A program made the translations under genes and the position numbers. Below, in pieces: positions 26,669-36,816 of a stretch of DNA of 49,646 bases. The stretch comes from Rhizorhabdus sp. Its GTDB lineage: Bacteria > Pseudomonadota > Alphaproteobacteria > Sphingomonadales > Sphingomonadaceae. Numbering within the stretch: the stretch's first letter is position 1; each line of letters begins with the position of its first letter. The stretch covers positions 1 through 49,646 of the forward strand of contig NZ_JAGMXV010000010.1 of assembly GCF_018006725.1 (NCBI RefSeq), given 5' to 3'. The notes beneath the pieces are model-generated. The model had not been told where the DNA came from. It made no database searches and worked only from the letters and a program-made list of their open reading frames with translations.

Positions 26669-26743
26669 TGTTGGTGCGGATCAGTGGGGATAGAATGAAG
26701 AAGATGATGCCTGTTTTAACGCGTGATGATTTAGATTGATCTG

Positions 26744-27121
26744 ATGTTCCGCCTACTGCTCACCGCCGTGTTTTCGATAGCGATGCTGGTCAATCCAGTG
26801 CTCGCTGCGACAGCGCGTGTTGATTGCGAGCAGGCGATGAGCCAGGCCGACGCGCCGGTCAAGGCAAGTGATCAAACGGCCTCCGATGAAGCCATGATGG
26901 CGAGCAGCTGGGGGGAAGACCCGTGCTGCGACCATAACAAGACGGCAACCGAGTGCGCCAAGGGCTGCGCGGCATTACACATCATGAGCGCTGCGCCACC
27001 GCCGACTTCCTCCGCGCTCGTGGTGTTCATCGATGGTGACGTCGGCCCTGGGCGGCCGGCGTTGAGCCCTTCGACCTTCGACCCAAACGGCCTCGAACGA
27101 CCACCCAAGCTTCACGGCTGA
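26744..27121 (+). CDS. small exported Cys-rich protein ahead of the Cus operon
   Basis: A 125-residue protein with a signal peptide (1-21, cut after VLAA), a Cys/His-containing middle (EDPCCDHNKTATECAKGCAALH) and the C-terminal ending GLERPP-KLHG. The ending and position recall the 114-residue protein ahead of czcC at 6584-6928, so these appear to be one family of periplasmic accessory proteins for RND metal pumps. Metal binding is suggested by six cysteines but not proven. It opens the rightward cusCBA-type operon. Confidence 0.7.
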   Translation: MFRLLLTAVFSIAMLVNPVLAATARVDCEQAMSQADAPVKASDQTASDEAMMASSWGEDPCCDHNKTATECAKGCAALHIMSAAPPPTSSALVVFIDGDVGPGRPALSPSTFDPNGLERPPKLHG

Positions 27122-27255
27122 CCCAACCCACAGCGCACGCTGCGGGATGAGCTGCGCCTGGAGCATGCGGGCGGCGCATGGCGCCCCCCCATTGTCGCTC
27201 CGCATGAGCGCACGCCGCCCCGGCGATGCCTGGCACACCCCCGTTTTTGAACGAC

Positions 27256-27272
27256 CGGGCGCATTGCGCCCG
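27256..27272 (+). promoter_or_regulatory. hairpin abutting the cusC Shine-Dalgarno
   Basis: A perfect 8-bp stem CGGGCGCA-1-TGCGCCCG ends at the first base of the GAGGA ribosome site (27272-27276). It could limit translation of the channel gene or protect the mRNA after processing. Confidence 0.45.
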
Positions 27273-27285
27273 AGGAACCATGCCT

Positions 27286-28515
27286 ATGCGATTGCCATCA
27301 TTTTTCGTCGCGGCCTGCCTGCTTGCCGGCCCGGCGCTCGCCGAACCACTCACCTTTGATCAGGCCATCGCCCGTGCGGTCGCCGAAGGCCCCTCTGCTC
27401 GCGCCGCCGGCCTTGAGATCGATGCCGCAAAACGCGACGCGGCGGCGGCTGGTCGCCTGCCGGACCCGAGTTTGAACTTCGGGATCATCAACTATCCGGT
27501 CTCCGGCCCGGTGGCGGGACGCTTTGATGGCGATAGCGGCACGATGCAGACCATCGGGATCAGCCAGGACGTACCAAGCGGCGCGCGGCGCGAAGCGGAG
27601 CGGACCAGGGCCGGAGCGGACATCGCGGCGGCACAGGCACGAAGTCGGATGACCGAGCGGGAAATCCAGGTCGCAACGGCGCTCGCCTGGATCGACCTCT
27701 ATTACGCCAAGCGGCGTCTGGCCGCTGTCGATGACGTCTTGCGGGAGCTGGAGCCTCTTTGGGCGAGCAGCGGTGCGGGCGTGGCTTCCGGGACCATGCG
27801 CCCTGGGCAAGCGCTGGAGCCGTTGCAAATGAAGGCGGCTCTGCAGGATCGACGCAGCGAACTGGCGGCGGCCGTCGGCAAGGCACGCGCCGAACTGGTT
27901 CGGTGGACCGGCGATCCGCTGGCGGATGTCGCCGGCGCGCCGCCTCCCTTCACGGTCGACGCGGTCTCGCTGCGCGCCGGCATCGATCGCCACCCCATGC
28001 TTCTGGAGTTCGACGCCCGCGTCCGGCAAGCGCGCGCGGACGTTGGACTGGCTGAGGCCGGAAAGCGCCCGGACTGGAATTTTGGCCTGAGCTATGGACG
28101 GCGCGATCCGATGTACGGCGACATGGTCTCCGCCACGGCGACGGTCAGTCTGCCGCTGTTTGGGGAACGACGGCAGGATTCGCGGATCGCGGCGCGCCGG
28201 ATCGACGCGTCGCGCCTCGAGATGGAGCGCGAAAGCGCCCGCCGCGCGCTTGTCGCCGCGCTCGAAGCGGACTTGGCCGAACATGCCATGCACCAGGACC
28301 AGTGGGTGCGGGCGCGCGACGTGACGCTGTCACTCGCCAGGGAGCGCGCCGACCTTGAAACGGCGAGCTACGGCGCGGGCCGCACGAGCTTAGCCGATGT
28401 CATCGCAGCGCTGACGGGGCTCGCCGAGGCACAGCTTGCGATGCTCGACCGCGAGGCGCTGGTCGCTCGCGACGGCGCCCGAATTGTCATGACCTATGGG
28501 GGAGAAGGCCAATGA
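27286..28515 (+). CDS. CusC/CzcC-type outer-membrane channel
   Basis: A 409-residue TolC-family channel with a signal peptide (1-19, cut after ALA) and two coiled helical repeats typical of outer-membrane efflux proteins. GAGGA at 27272-27276 gives normal spacing to the ATG at 27286 but only 3 bp to the ATG at 27280, so I prefer the former. The stop overlaps the next start by 4 bp. It forms the exit channel of the copper/silver RND pump. It is only distantly similar to CzcC at 5.3-6.5 kb. Confidence 0.88.
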   Translation: MRLPSFFVAACLLAGPALAEPLTFDQAIARAVAEGPSARAAGLEIDAAKRDAAAAGRLPDPSLNFGIINYPVSGPVAGRFDGDSGTMQTIGISQDVPSGARREAERTRAGADIAAAQARSRMTEREIQVATALAWIDLYYAKRRLAAVDDVLRELEPLWASSGAGVASGTMRPGQALEPLQMKAALQDRRSELAAAVGKARAELVRWTGDPLADVAGAPPPFTVDAVSLRAGIDRHPMLLEFDARVRQARADVGLAEAGKRPDWNFGLSYGRRDPMYGDMVSATATVSLPLFGERRQDSRIAARRIDASRLEMERESARRALVAALEADLAEHAMHQDQWVRARDVTLSLARERADLETASYGAGRTSLADVIAALTGLAEAQLAMLDREALVARDGARIVMTYGGEGQ

Positions 28516-29975
28516 AACATATTCCAACAACTTGGCCTCAGCTGGCGGGGGCCGCCCTGTTGATCGCGCTCCTCGCCGGGGCTGCGGGCTGGGGCTTGGC
28601 CTCGCGGCAACGGCCGGTGGATCCAGGTCAGTCGGCGGATGGGCGCACCGTGCTCTATTGGTACGACCCGATGGTTCCCGGACAGCGCTTCGACAAGCCG
28701 GGAAAATCGCCCTTCATGGACATGCAGCTCGTCCCCAAATACGCCGATGAGGCTGGGACGGCGGGTGTGTCGATCGATCCGGCCGCGCAGCAAAGCCTTG
28801 GCATGCGGGTGGCGACCGCCCGAAGCGGCATGCTCGATCAACGTCTGACGGTCTCGGGCACTGTCGAGTTCGATCAACGCAGCGTCGCCATTGTTCAGGC
28901 GCGTGCGGGTGGGTTTGTTCAACGTGTGTATGCGCGCGCGCCGGGCGACATCGTCGCACGCAACGCCCCGCTCGCGGACATACTGGTCCCGGAATGGGCT
29001 GGTGCGCAGAGCGAGTTCCTGGCGGTGCGGCGGGGCGGTTCGCCAGCGCTGATCGCCGCGGCTCGGCAGCGGCTCGTGCTTCTGGGGATGCCGCCCGAGC
29101 TCATCGCGCGCGTGGAGCGCAGCGGCAAACCGCAGAATCTCTTCACCGTGACGACGCCGATGGATGGGGTGATCAAGGCTCTGAATGTCCGCGCCGGCAT
29201 GAACGTCATGGCGGGCCAGACCCTCGCGGAGATCAACGGCGTGGGCCGCGTCTGGGTCGTCGCCTCCGTTGCGCAAGCTCAGGCTGGAAGGATTGGCGAC
29301 GGGCGCTCGGCGCAGATTGCCGTCGATGCGTTTCCGGGCCGGGTGTTCACCGGCCAGGTTCGGGCCATTCTTCCGGAAGCGCAAAGCGCCAGCCGGACGG
29401 TGCAGGTCCGCATCGAGGTTGATAATCGTGACGGCCAACTCCGTCCCGGGATGTTTGCCCGGGTGGAATTGTCCGGGCCGAAGATGGAAGCGGCGGTGCT
29501 CGTACCTGCCGAAGCGGTGATCCGCACGGGTCAGCGCAGCTTGGTCATGGTCGTCAGGGATGGTGGGCGTTACGAAGCGCGAACGGTTCGGGTGGGTCGC
29601 GAAGCCAACGCCGAAATCGAGATTCTCGAAGGCCTCGTGGCCGGCGAACGTATCGTTGCGTCGGGACAGTTTCTGCTGGATTCCGAGGCGAGCCTGAGCG
29701 GCGTCGGATCGACCACGCCGCCGTCGGCGGCACCCAAGAGCCCGACCATGTACGACGCACAGGGCCGGGTTGAGGCCGTATCGCCGCGCTCGGTCACGCT
29801 TTCCCACGGGCCGGTTCCTGCACTGAACTGGCCGGCCATGACGATGGAATTCCGGATAACCGACGCCGCGTTGCTGCGCGGCATCAAGGTTGGCGATGAA
29901 GTGCAGGTACGTTTCGATCAGCGTGACGGCGAGACGACCATCCGCAGCCTGACCCGATCGGGAGGCCGGCCATGA
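28512..29975 (+). CDS. cusB: CusB-type adaptor with fused CusF domain
   Basis: A 487-residue periplasmic adaptor. It has an N-terminal membrane anchor (about 10-30), a metal-binding module [20 protein letters not shown] near 54-73, then lipoyl, helical-hairpin, beta-barrel and membrane-proximal domains. A C-terminal CusF-like domain follows (about 410-480) with the Cu(I)/Ag(I) ligands His432, Trp440, Met443 and Met445 spaced as in CusF. The fusion supplies the chaperone inside the pump complex. It overlaps both neighbours by 4 bp (ATGA). Confidence 0.92.
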   Translation: MKHIPTTWPQLAGAALLIALLAGAAGWGLASRQRPVDPGQSADGRTVLYWYDPMVPGQRFDKPGKSPFMDMQLVPKYADEAGTAGVSIDPAAQQSLGMRVATARSGMLDQRLTVSGTVEFDQRSVAIVQARAGGFVQRVYARAPGDIVARNAPLADILVPEWAGAQSEFLAVRRGGSPALIAAARQRLVLLGMPPELIARVERSGKPQNLFTVTTPMDGVIKALNVRAGMNVMAGQTLAEINGVGRVWVVASVAQAQAGRIGDGRSAQIAVDAFPGRVFTGQVRAILPEAQSASRTVQVRIEVDNRDGQLRPGMFARVELSGPKMEAAVLVPAEAVIRTGQRSLVMVVRDGGRYEARTVRVGREANAEIEILEGLVAGERIVASGQFLLDSEASLSGVGSTTPPSAAPKSPTMYDAQGRVEAVSPRSVTLSHGPVPALNWPAMTMEFRITDAALLRGIKVGDEVQVRFDQRDGETTIRSLTRSGGRP

Positions 29976-32900
29976 TTGCATCGGTCATCCGCTGGTCTGT
30001 CGCCAACCGATTTGTCGTGCTGATGATGACGCTGGTGGTGGTGGTCGCGGGCATTTGGGCGGTGCGCACCACCCCGATCGACGCCCTGCCCGATCTGTCC
30101 GACGTGCAGGTCATCATTCGAACGAGCTACGCGAACCAGCCGCCGCAGGTGGTCGAGGATCAGGTCACCTATCCGCTGACCACGACGATGCTGTCCGTGC
30201 CGGGCGTGAAGACGGTCCGGGGCTACTCCTTCTTCGGCGACAGCTTTGTCTACGTGTTGTTCGAGGATGGCACCGATCTCTATTGGGCCCGCTCGCGCGC
30301 GCTGGAGTACCTCAACCAGGCGCAAGGCCGATTGCCGGAAGCAGCCAGATCGGCGCTCGGTCCGGACGCGACGGGGGTCGGATGGGTCTATGAATACGCC
30401 TTGGTGGATCGCAGCGGGCGGCATGACCTGTCCCAACTGCGCGGCCTGCAGGACTGGTTCCTACGCTACGAACTCAAGTCCATCCCCGGCGTCGCCGAGG
30501 TGGCGAGCGTGGGTGGGATGGCGCGGCAGTACCAGGTCGTCGTCGATCCCGTGAAACTCGCCGGCTACGGCGTCACCTTCGGCCAGGTGGTGGAGGCGCT
30601 GAAGCGGGGCAACCAGTCGACAGGCGGTTCGGTCATCGAGCTGGCGGAAGCGGAATACATGGTTCGTTCCGGCGGCTATCTGAAGAGCCTTGACGATTTC
30701 AGGGCCTTGCCGCTGAAGACCGACGCGGGCGGGGTCGCGGTGCGTCTGGGCGATGTCGCCATCGTTCAGGTCGGACCGGAACTGCGGCGCGGGATCGCCG
30801 AGCTGAACGGCGAAGGCGAGGTTGCCGGCGGCGTCATCATCCTGCGTTCAGGAGCTGACGCGCGCGCTACGCTGGCGGCGGTGGAGAAGAAGGTTGCCGA
30901 GCTCAAACGGAGCCTGCCTCCTGGCGTCGCGATGGTCACGACCTACGACCGTGCGCCGCTGATCGATCGCGCGGTCGCCAATCTCACCCAGAAGCTGGTC
31001 GAAGAGTTCATCGTCGTCGCCTTGGTGTGCGGCCTGTTTCTCTGGCGCGCGCGATCCGCCCTGGTTGCGGTCATCGCGTTGCCGATTGGGGTCTTGGCCG
31101 CGTTCATCGTGATGCGCCTGCAGGGGGTGAATGCGAACATCATGTCGCTGGGCGGTGTCGCCATCGCGATCGGTGCGATGGTCGATGCGATTGTTGTGAT
31201 GGTCGAGAACGCGCACAAGCGGCTGGAGATCTGGCAGGAGGCGCATCCGGGCGAAGAGCTCGACCACCCGACACGTTGGAAGGTGCTTACCGAAGCAGCC
31301 GTGGAGGTGGGACCACCGCTGTTCTTCAGCCTTCTGATCATCACCCTGTCGTTCATCCCGGTCTTCACGCTGCAAGCGCAGGAGGGGCGGCTCTTTTCAC
31401 CGCTGGCCTTCACTAAGACCTACGCCATGGCGGCGGCGGCCATTCTCTCCGTCACCATCGCGCCGGTCCTGATGGGGTATCTGATCCGGGGACGTGTGCC
31501 TTCGGAGAATGCCAACCCGATCAATCGCTGGCTGACGGCCATCTACCGTCCTGCGCTGGACTGGGTGTTGCGATATCCCCGTGCAACGCTGCTGGTGGCG
31601 GCGATGTTGCTGGCCACCACCGCGTGGCCGCTGACGCATCTGGGCGGTGAGTTTATGCCGCCGATGGCGGAGGGCGATCTTCTCTACATGCCCTCGGCGC
31701 TGCCTGGCTTGTCCGCTGCGAAAGCATCGACGCTGCTCCAACAGACCGACCGGATGATCAAGACGGTCCCAGAGGTGGAGAGTGTCTTTGGGAAGGCCGG
31801 CCGCGCCGATACCGCAACGGACCCGGCGCCGTTGGAGATGTTTGAAACGACGATCCGCTTCAAACCCCGCGATCAATGGCGGGCGGGCATGACGCAGGAG
31901 AAGCTGGTCGCGGAGCTGGATCGCGCCGTGCAGGTGCCGGGCCTGGCTAACGTCTGGGTGCCGCCGATCCGCAACCGCATCGACATGCAGGCAACGGGCG
32001 TCAAAAGCCCGATCGGCATCAAAGTCACCGGCTCCGACGCCGGCAAACTCGATGCCATTGCCCAGGAGATTCAGCGGGTCGCCAAAACGGTGCCGGGTGT
32101 GCGCTCGGCGCTCGCCGAACGGCTGACAGGTGGACGCTATGTGGATATCGATATCGATCGCGAGGCGGCGGCGCGGTATGGCCTCAACATCGAGGATGTT
32201 CAGCAGATCATCTCGGGGGCAGTCGGCGGCGACACTGTGGGCCAGACCGTGGAGGGGCTCGCCCGCTACTCGATCAATGTCCGCTATCCGCGTGAGGTGC
32301 GCGATTCCCTCGACGGTTTGCGGATGCTTCCGATCCTCACCGGATCGGGCCAGCAAATTACGCTAGGCAGTGTCGCGTCAGTGCGCATCGTCGACGGCCC
32401 TCCGATGCTCAAGAGTGAGAACGGACGTCCCTCGGTCTGGGTCTATGTCGATGTCGGCGAGCGGGACTTGGCCTCAGTCGTGACCGATCTGCAGCGCGCC
32501 GTCACGCGCGAGATCACGCTGCCATCGGGTGTAAGCCTGGCCTATTCCGGCCAGTTCGAATACCTGGCGCGCGCTGTCGAACGGCTGACCATCGTGGTGC
32601 CTGCAACGCTGTTGATCATCTTCATCCTCCTCTTCCTGACCTTTCGGCGTCTGGACGAGGCGGCCTTGATCCTGTTCACGCTGCCCTTCGCGCTGACCGG
32701 AGGGATCTGGACGCTGTATCTGCTGGGCTACCACCAGTCGGTGGCGACAGCGGTGGGCTTCATCGCACTGGCGGGCGTCTCGGCGGAGTTCGGGGTGGTG
32801 ATGCTGATCTACCTCAAGCATGCGCTTGAGGAGCGGGGTGTGGACCCCTCGCGCGCCGCAATCACCGAGGCGGTGCGTGACGGCGCGGTGCTACGTGTGC

Positions 32901-33106
32901 GTCCGAAGGCGATGACGGTCGCGGTGATCCTGGCCGGGCTGTTTCCGATCCTGATTGGGCACGGCGCGGGCTCGGAAGTCATGAGCCGTATCGCGGCCCC
33001 GATGATCGGTGGAATGATCACCGCACCCCTGCTGTCGATGTTCATCGTGCCGGCCGCATTTCTGTTGCTTCGAAGGCGCAAGCTGCCACTGGCTAGAACC
33101 GGGTAG
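29972..33106 (+). CDS. cusA: CusA-type Cu(I)/Ag(I) RND efflux pump
   Basis: A 1044-residue inner-membrane RND pump, full length. The proton-relay segment in TM4 reads [20 protein letters not shown] (about 398-417). The three methionines that pass Cu(I)/Ag(I) through the E. coli CusA periplasmic cleft are conserved in context: [18 protein letters not shown] and RIDMQATG. That distinguishes it from the CzcA protein at 0.9-4.1 kb. It closes the cusCBA operon and converges on the ArdC-like gene 16 bp away. Confidence 0.94.
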   Translation: MIASVIRWSVANRFVVLMMTLVVVVAGIWAVRTTPIDALPDLSDVQVIIRTSYANQPPQVVEDQVTYPLTTTMLSVPGVKTVRGYSFFGDSFVYVLFEDGTDLYWARSRALEYLNQAQGRLPEAARSALGPDATGVGWVYEYALVDRSGRHDLSQLRGLQDWFLRYELKSIPGVAEVASVGGMARQYQVVVDPVKLAGYGVTFGQVVEALKRGNQSTGGSVIELAEAEYMVRSGGYLKSLDDFRALPLKTDAGGVAVRLGDVAIVQVGPELRRGIAELNGEGEVAGGVIILRSGADARATLAAVEKKVAELKRSLPPGVAMVTTYDRAPLIDRAVANLTQKLVEEFIVVALVCGLFLWRARSALVAVIALPIGVLAAFIVMRLQGVNANIMSLGGVAIAIGAMVDAIVVMVENAHKRLEIWQEAHPGEELDHPTRWKVLTEAAVEVGPPLFFSLLIITLSFIPVFTLQAQEGRLFSPLAFTKTYAMAAAAILSVTIAPVLMGYLIRGRVPSENANPINRWLTAIYRPALDWVLRYPRATLLVAAMLLATTAWPLTHLGGEFMPPMAEGDLLYMPSALPGLSAAKASTLLQQTDRMIKTVPEVESVFGKAGRADTATDPAPLEMFETTIRFKPRDQWRAGMTQEKLVAELDRAVQVPGLANVWVPPIRNRIDMQATGVKSPIGIKVTGSDAGKLDAIAQEIQRVAKTVPGVRSALAERLTGGRYVDIDIDREAAARYGLNIEDVQQIISGAVGGDTVGQTVEGLARYSINVRYPREVRDSLDGLRMLPILTGSGQQITLGSVASVRIVDGPPMLKSENGRPSVWVYVDVGERDLASVVTDLQRAVTREITLPSGVSLAYSGQFEYLARAVERLTIVVPATLLIIFILLFLTFRRLDEAALILFTLPFALTGGIWTLYLLGYHQSVATAVGFIALAGVSAEFGVVMLIYLKHALEERGVDPSRAAITEAVRDGAVLRVRPKAMTVAVILAGLFPILIGHGAGSEVMSRIAAPMIGGMITAPLLSMFIVPAAFLLLRRRKLPLARTG

Positions 33107-33121
33107 CGGGCGCGCAACGCC

Positions 33122-33988
33122 TCAGAGCGCGCTGCTCGCATGCAGCCAGTCCACGGCCGCCTGCGCCTTGCCGGCGGCAGTGAAGATGGCCCGGCTATCG
33201 GCCTTCAGCACCTCCAGCCAGGAGGCGAGGTAGGCGGCGTGATCCGGCCGGGGTTCGGGAGAAATCCCGAGATCGGCGCAGAGGAAAGCAGCGCCGAGTT
33301 CAGCGACGAGTTCTTCCATCGCGTAGGCGTTGGAGCCAAACCGGCCGCTCAGGTCACGGTCCAGGCGATCCTTGTGACCGGTGGCGTGAACGCTCTCGTG
33401 GCCGCGGGTAGCGTAGTAGGCCTGGGCATTGCGGAAGCGACTGAAGGCGGGAAGATGCACGCTATCGCTCGACGGCCGGTAGAAGGCGCAGTCCTGATCG
33501 TGATGCACGGTGATGGGCAGCCCCGCGAAGAACGTCTCGGCGGCCGCGATGCGTTCGACGTCCGACAGGGTCGGTAGCAGGGGAAGCTCGAAGCCGTCGA
33601 CCTGGGCGGCGTTGAAGACATGGTAGGCGCGGGCGACGAACCGGGGACGGTCTTCCTCGGACGAGGCGGCTTCCTCGCCGGCGCTGCCGAGTTGTTTCCA
33701 GAACACGACGGTGGCGGACGTCTCCCCCTTGCGGACCGGATGACCGAGTTCGCGCCACTGCTTGAAGGTGGCCCAGAATGGCGTGGCATAGCCTCGGGTG
33801 TTGCCGATCAGCCAGAGCAGAAGGGTGTTGATCCCGCGATAGGGCCGATCGCTTGCCAAGTTCTTCGGCAGACCGGGAATGTGATGCCAGGGAAGCTCGA
33901 AGCCGCCGCTGCCGGCCTCGATGGCGGTGACGATCTGTTGGGTGACCTCCTCGTAGAGGTCGCGACGGGAAGATGGGCTGGTGGTCAT
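33122..33988 (-). CDS. ArdC-like antirestriction protein
   Basis: A 288-residue cytoplasmic protein with an N-terminal ssDNA-binding ArdC domain (DLYEEVTQQIVTAIEAGSGG, PWHHIPGLPKN, RPYRGINTLLLW) and a C-terminal zincin-type metallopeptidase domain with the HExxH site in RGHESVHATGH. Such proteins enter recipients with conjugating DNA and protect it from restriction. The ATG at 33988 follows AAGGAG. It marks the change from metal genes to mobile-element genes. Its leader shares the 33-bp element and hairpin with the gene at 232-555. Confidence 0.9.
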   Translation of the reverse strand: MTTSPSSRRDLYEEVTQQIVTAIEAGSGGFELPWHHIPGLPKNLASDRPYRGINTLLLWLIGNTRGYATPFWATFKQWRELGHPVRKGETSATVVFWKQLGSAGEEAASSEEDRPRFVARAYHVFNAAQVDGFELPLLPTLSDVERIAAAETFFAGLPITVHHDQDCAFYRPSSDSVHLPAFSRFRNAQAYYATRGHESVHATGHKDRLDRDLSGRFGSNAYAMEELVAELGAAFLCADLGISPEPRPDHAAYLASWLEVLKADSRAIFTAAGKAQAAVDWLHASSAL

Positions 33989-34099
33989 GGTTGGCTCCTT
34001 GGAGCCGCGCACCGCGCGCGGCTGATGGAGCCCGTCCGCCCAACCGCATCCGGTGGTGGGGCACACGCCGCGCTATGCGCGCCGACGATGTCGGGGCGG

Positions 34100-34132
34100 A
34101 GCTGCACGAAGCAAAGCGGAGGAAGCGAGCCG
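34100..34132 (-). repeat. 33-bp leader element, copy 2
   Basis: Matches 666-698 at 28 of 33 positions, including the 12-base block GCGGAGGAAGCG. It lies 112 bp from the ArdC-like start codon. A GCGC-TAT-GCGC type hairpin lies between the element and the gene, as at copy 1. Confidence 0.6.
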
Positions 34133-34271
34133 GGTTGCCCTACCGGCGGGGTTGGGCAGGGTCATCCATCGATAGCCGCCTTGTGCGCGCCAAACCCACT
34201 AGACCAACGCCGCTTGAGCGAGGATCAGTCGTCACCCGTGCGTCGCCGGCTCAGCCGCTGGCCTGCGTCGA

Positions 34272-34526
34272 TCATCGGTTATCCCCAGTTCCGCCGCAGC
34301 AGGCTGAGGTCTGACCAAGCGCCTGCGCCTCCTGGATGGGAGGGCAAGCCACATCACCGTAGGAGCAGTAGACGCAGCAGTCGCCCGGCTTCGGCTTGAG
34401 GACGACATCGCAACCCTGGCAGTCGTAGAAGTACTGGCAGGCGTCGGTCGGCATGATCTCGATCGCCCGATGGCCGCAGTGGGGGCAGGTAAGCGTGGAG
34501 CGAAGCTCGGTCGACAGATCGCTCAT
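34272..34526 (-). CDS. GDCCVxC-domain small protein
   Basis: An 84-residue cytoplasmic protein with two Cys-x-x-Cys pairs (CPHCG, CQGC), then the motif GDCCVYCSYGDVACPPIQ and a C-terminal Cys pair (ACCGG). GDCCVxC proteins commonly follow merT-like genes and probably bind thiophilic metals such as mercury. All cysteine positions use TGC, so this is the Cys, not the selenocysteine, form. The ATG overlaps the MerT-like stop by 4 bp. Confidence 0.82.
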   Translation of the reverse strand: MSDLSTELRSTLTCPHCGHRAIEIMPTDACQYFYDCQGCDVVLKPKPGDCCVYCSYGDVACPPIQEAQALGQTSACCGGTGDNR

Positions 34527-34924
34527 CCGCGGGCGCTCCGGATCAGAGCCAAGGCCCACGGTTCGACGAACGGCTGCCAGGCGAGTGCGAGAAGCGCAAG
34601 CACCGTTGCCGCGGCGAGCAGGCCCGTCCCAAGCCGCGAGGGCGGAGCGCAGGCGCTGTCCGTCCGACACATCCGAGCCCGCCGCCATGTCAACAGCCAG
34701 CCAGCGCCAATCACGCCCAGCGCCGCAAGCGTGATCCAAGCGCGTTGCTGAGCAAACCAGCTCAGGCCTCCCAAGCCTAGGCCGGCGACGGCCAACGACA
34801 TTGGCAAGACGCAGCACGCTGCCCAAGCGAAGACCGCACCAGCTGCGGCGGCGAACGCGGCCCAGCTCAGGCCGGTTTCGATGGGCTTGCCGCCCTTTTC
34901 CTCTCCGAGTCTGGAAGGCGTCAT
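34523..34924 (-). CDS. MerT-like mercuric ion transporter
   Basis: A 133-residue inner-membrane protein with three or four membrane helices. The first carries the vicinal cysteines of MerT (AACCVLPMSLAVAG, Cys37-Cys38). A further Cys pair (RMCRTDSAC) is in the following loop, where MerT passes Hg(II) inward. It is divergent from a MerR-type regulator and coupled to the GDCCVxC gene. No MerP or MerA reductase is in the window, so the ion imported would need another sink. Confidence 0.82.
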   Translation of the reverse strand: MTPSRLGEEKGGKPIETGLSWAAFAAAAGAVFAWAACCVLPMSLAVAGLGLGGLSWFAQQRAWITLAALGVIGAGWLLTWRRARMCRTDSACAPPSRLGTGLLAAATVLALLALAWQPFVEPWALALIRSARG

Positions 34925-34951
34925 TCGATGGTCCTTTGCATCATGCCACCC

Positions 34952-34982
34952 ACGATGCCATCTGTAGCGACTACAGACTCAA
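34952..34982 (-). promoter_or_regulatory. MerR-type promoter/operator of the merT-like operon
   Basis: On the minus strand: -35 TTGAGT, 19-bp spacer with the perfect dyad TCTGTAG-3-CTACAGA (34961-34977), and a weak -10 (CATCGT). Same geometry as the two other MerR sites in the window. Confidence 0.7.
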
Positions 34983-35003
34983 GCCCCAATCGGAAGGCTT
35001 CGC

Positions 35004-35432
35004 ATGGCGGACAGCGCGATACCCATCGGCGAACTCTCGCGCCGTACGGGCTGCAATATTGAGACGATCCGCTACTACGAGCGCATCGGTCTGCTGCCGG
35101 TGCCGCCTCGCCGAGGCCGCTACCGAAGCTATGGGGCAGACGACGTGGGCCGACTGGGCTTCGTGCGCCGGGCTCGCGAGCTGGGCTTCACTCTAAGCGA
35201 GGTCCGTGCGCTGCTTGGACTGGTCGCCGGCGGTGAGGCTTCGTGCGCTGAAGCGCGGGACTTGGCGGCTACCCATCTGAAGGATGTCCGAGCGCGGATC
35301 GCTGACCTCAGGCGCATGGAACGGGCGCTAACTTTGTCCGTCCGCGCCTGCGACGCCGGCCACGACCCGGGGTGCCCGCTTATCCAAGCATTGTACGCCG
35401 AGGGTTCCGACCGCGCTGGGCGTCCGGATTGA
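35004..35432 (+). CDS. merR: MerR-type regulator, mercury-like
   Basis: A 142-residue MerR-family activator. The N-terminal helix-turn-helix reads IGELSRRTGCNIETIRYYERIG. The metal-site cysteines are in SCAEARDLAATHLKDVRARI and in ACDAGHDPGCPLIQAL. This closely follows mercury MerR (Cys82, 117, 126, then PLI), more than the two PbrR/CadR-like regulators in the window, though the last loop is one residue shorter. It is divergent from merT and should act on the site at 34952-34982. Confidence 0.88.
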   Translation: MADSAIPIGELSRRTGCNIETIRYYERIGLLPVPPRRGRYRSYGADDVGRLGFVRRARELGFTLSEVRALLGLVAGGEASCAEARDLAATHLKDVRARIADLRRMERALTLSVRACDAGHDPGCPLIQALYAEGSDRAGRPD

Positions 35433-35593
35433 AGGACGGCTTTGACGGGGAGAATTGCCAGCCTGCATGGTGGCGCAGCGGCGCCGATGGCGACCGTCCA
35501 TTCTCCCATCGGGACCGGTCGCGAACGCCTTGAGGGAGAAACCGAGTTCTCGGCCGACAAGGTCGCGGCAAAGGTGTTCTCAATCCGCTTGAG

Positions 35594-36712
35594 TCATACG
35601 CCATAGGCGATACCCGCGAGCGCATAGCTCGTGCTGCGGCCGCCGCCGGGCTCCTTGACCAGGATGCCGCGCTCGACGAGATCGGTGATGTCGCGCAGTG
35701 CGGTGTCCGGTGAGGTCTTGGTAATGACCGCCCATTTGCCGCTGGTGAGTTTGCCCTCGAACCCGTCCAGCAAGCGGTTGATCATGGTGCGCTGGCGGTC
35801 GCTGAGCGGCTGACCAGCGAGGCGCTCCCAGAAGCGTGCCTTGGTAAGAACTGCGCCGAGAATATCTTCGGCACCGTCGATGGCGCGAAGCAGACATTCG
35901 AGGAACCACGCCAGCCAGGCATCGATCGTGAGGTCACCCTTCTGGGTGGCTTCCAGCACATCGTAGCAGCGCTTCCGCTCAACGCGGATCTGCGCCGACA
36001 TGCTGTAGAAGCGCTGCGGGCTGTTTTCCGAACGGGCGAGCGCCATATCGGCGATGGCCCGGGCGATCCGCCCGTTGCCGTCCTCGAACGGGTGGATGGT
36101 CACGAACCACAGATGGGCGATGGCGGATTTGAGGACCGGCTCCATCCGGTCGTCGCCGTTGAACCATTTCAGGAAGCGATCCATCTCGGCCTCCAGGAGG
36201 GCTCCGCCCGGCGCTTCGAAATGGACTTTCTGTTTTCCGTAGTAGCCGGAGACAACCTGCATGGGATCGACATCCGCCGGCCGCCAAGCGGCGACGGTGA
36301 TCTTGCTCATGCCGCTATGGCCGGTGGGGAACAACGACGCGTGCCAGCCGAACAGGCGCTCCTGGGTGAGCGGCTCGGCGTAGCGCTGGGTGGCGTCGAG
36401 CATCATCTCGACAACGCCATCGACGTTGCGATCCGCCTCCTCGGTCCCGCCGACATCCATGCCCAGGCGCTTGGCAATCGAGGAACGCACCTGGCCTTTG
36501 TCGAGGATTTCGCCTTCGATCTCGCTGGACTTGAGAACATCCTCGGTGAGGGTCTCAAGCAAGGCTTCGGCGCGCAGTTCGAAGCCCAACGATTCCATCC
36601 GCCCAAACAGGCGACCCTGACGATTGCGAACATCGCTGAGGGGTTTCAGGATCGCTTCCTGGTCCCATCGAAATTCGGGCCAGGATTTTTGCTGGTGGAT
36701 ATAGAGGCTCAC
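35594..36712 (-). CDS. Fic-family protein with N-terminal inhibitory motif
   Basis: A 372-residue protein. An N-terminal DUF4172-like region carries the inhibitory helix SSEIEG (about 62-67; class II Fic). The catalytic core is HPFEDGNGR (about 204-212), which transfers AMP to target hydroxyls. A C-terminal winged helix (ITDLVERGILVKEPGGGRST) probably binds DNA. I chose the GTG at 36712 since GGAG lies 5 bp before it. The start is embedded in palindrome 36713-36741, so it may repress itself. No separate antitoxin is needed in this class. Confidence 0.85.
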   Translation of the reverse strand: MSLYIHQQKSWPEFRWDQEAILKPLSDVRNRQGRLFGRMESLGFELRAEALLETLTEDVLKSSEIEGEILDKGQVRSSIAKRLGMDVGGTEEADRNVDGVVEMMLDATQRYAEPLTQERLFGWHASLFPTGHSGMSKITVAAWRPADVDPMQVVSGYYGKQKVHFEAPGGALLEAEMDRFLKWFNGDDRMEPVLKSAIAHLWFVTIHPFEDGNGRIARAIADMALARSENSPQRFYSMSAQIRVERKRCYDVLEATQKGDLTIDAWLAWFLECLLRAIDGAEDILGAVLTKARFWERLAGQPLSDRQRTMINRLLDGFEGKLTSGKWAVITKTSPDTALRDITDLVERGILVKEPGGGRSTSYALAGIAYGV

Positions 36713-36741
36713 ATAATCTCCGCTAATTATGCGGTGATTAT
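36713..36741. promoter_or_regulatory. palindromic operator 1 of the Fic gene
   Basis: ATAATC-T-CCGC, 7-bp AT spacer, GCGG-T-GATTAT: 10 of 11 arm positions pair. It directly abuts the GTG start codon of the Fic gene and covers its ribosome site. Confidence 0.7.
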
Positions 36742-36766
36742 AGGGAGCATTCCCCGCAAAGGCAAG

Positions 36767-36797
36767 ATTATTCACCGCGCATATTGCGGCGAATAAT
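36767..36797. promoter_or_regulatory. palindromic operator 2 of the Fic gene
   Basis: ATTATTC-A-CCGC, 7-bp spacer, GCGG-C-GAATAAT: 11 of 12 arm positions pair. Same CCGC-N7-GCGG core as operator 1, with centres 55 bp apart. The gap is about the length expected for a promoter. Confidence 0.7.
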
Positions 36798-36816
36798 CCG
36801 CCCAATCTCCGCACGC

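Noticed and set aside
34272..34526. Selenocysteine in the GDCCVxC protein
   Set aside because: Some family members are selenoproteins, but all relevant codons here are TGC and no in-frame TGA occurs within the motif.
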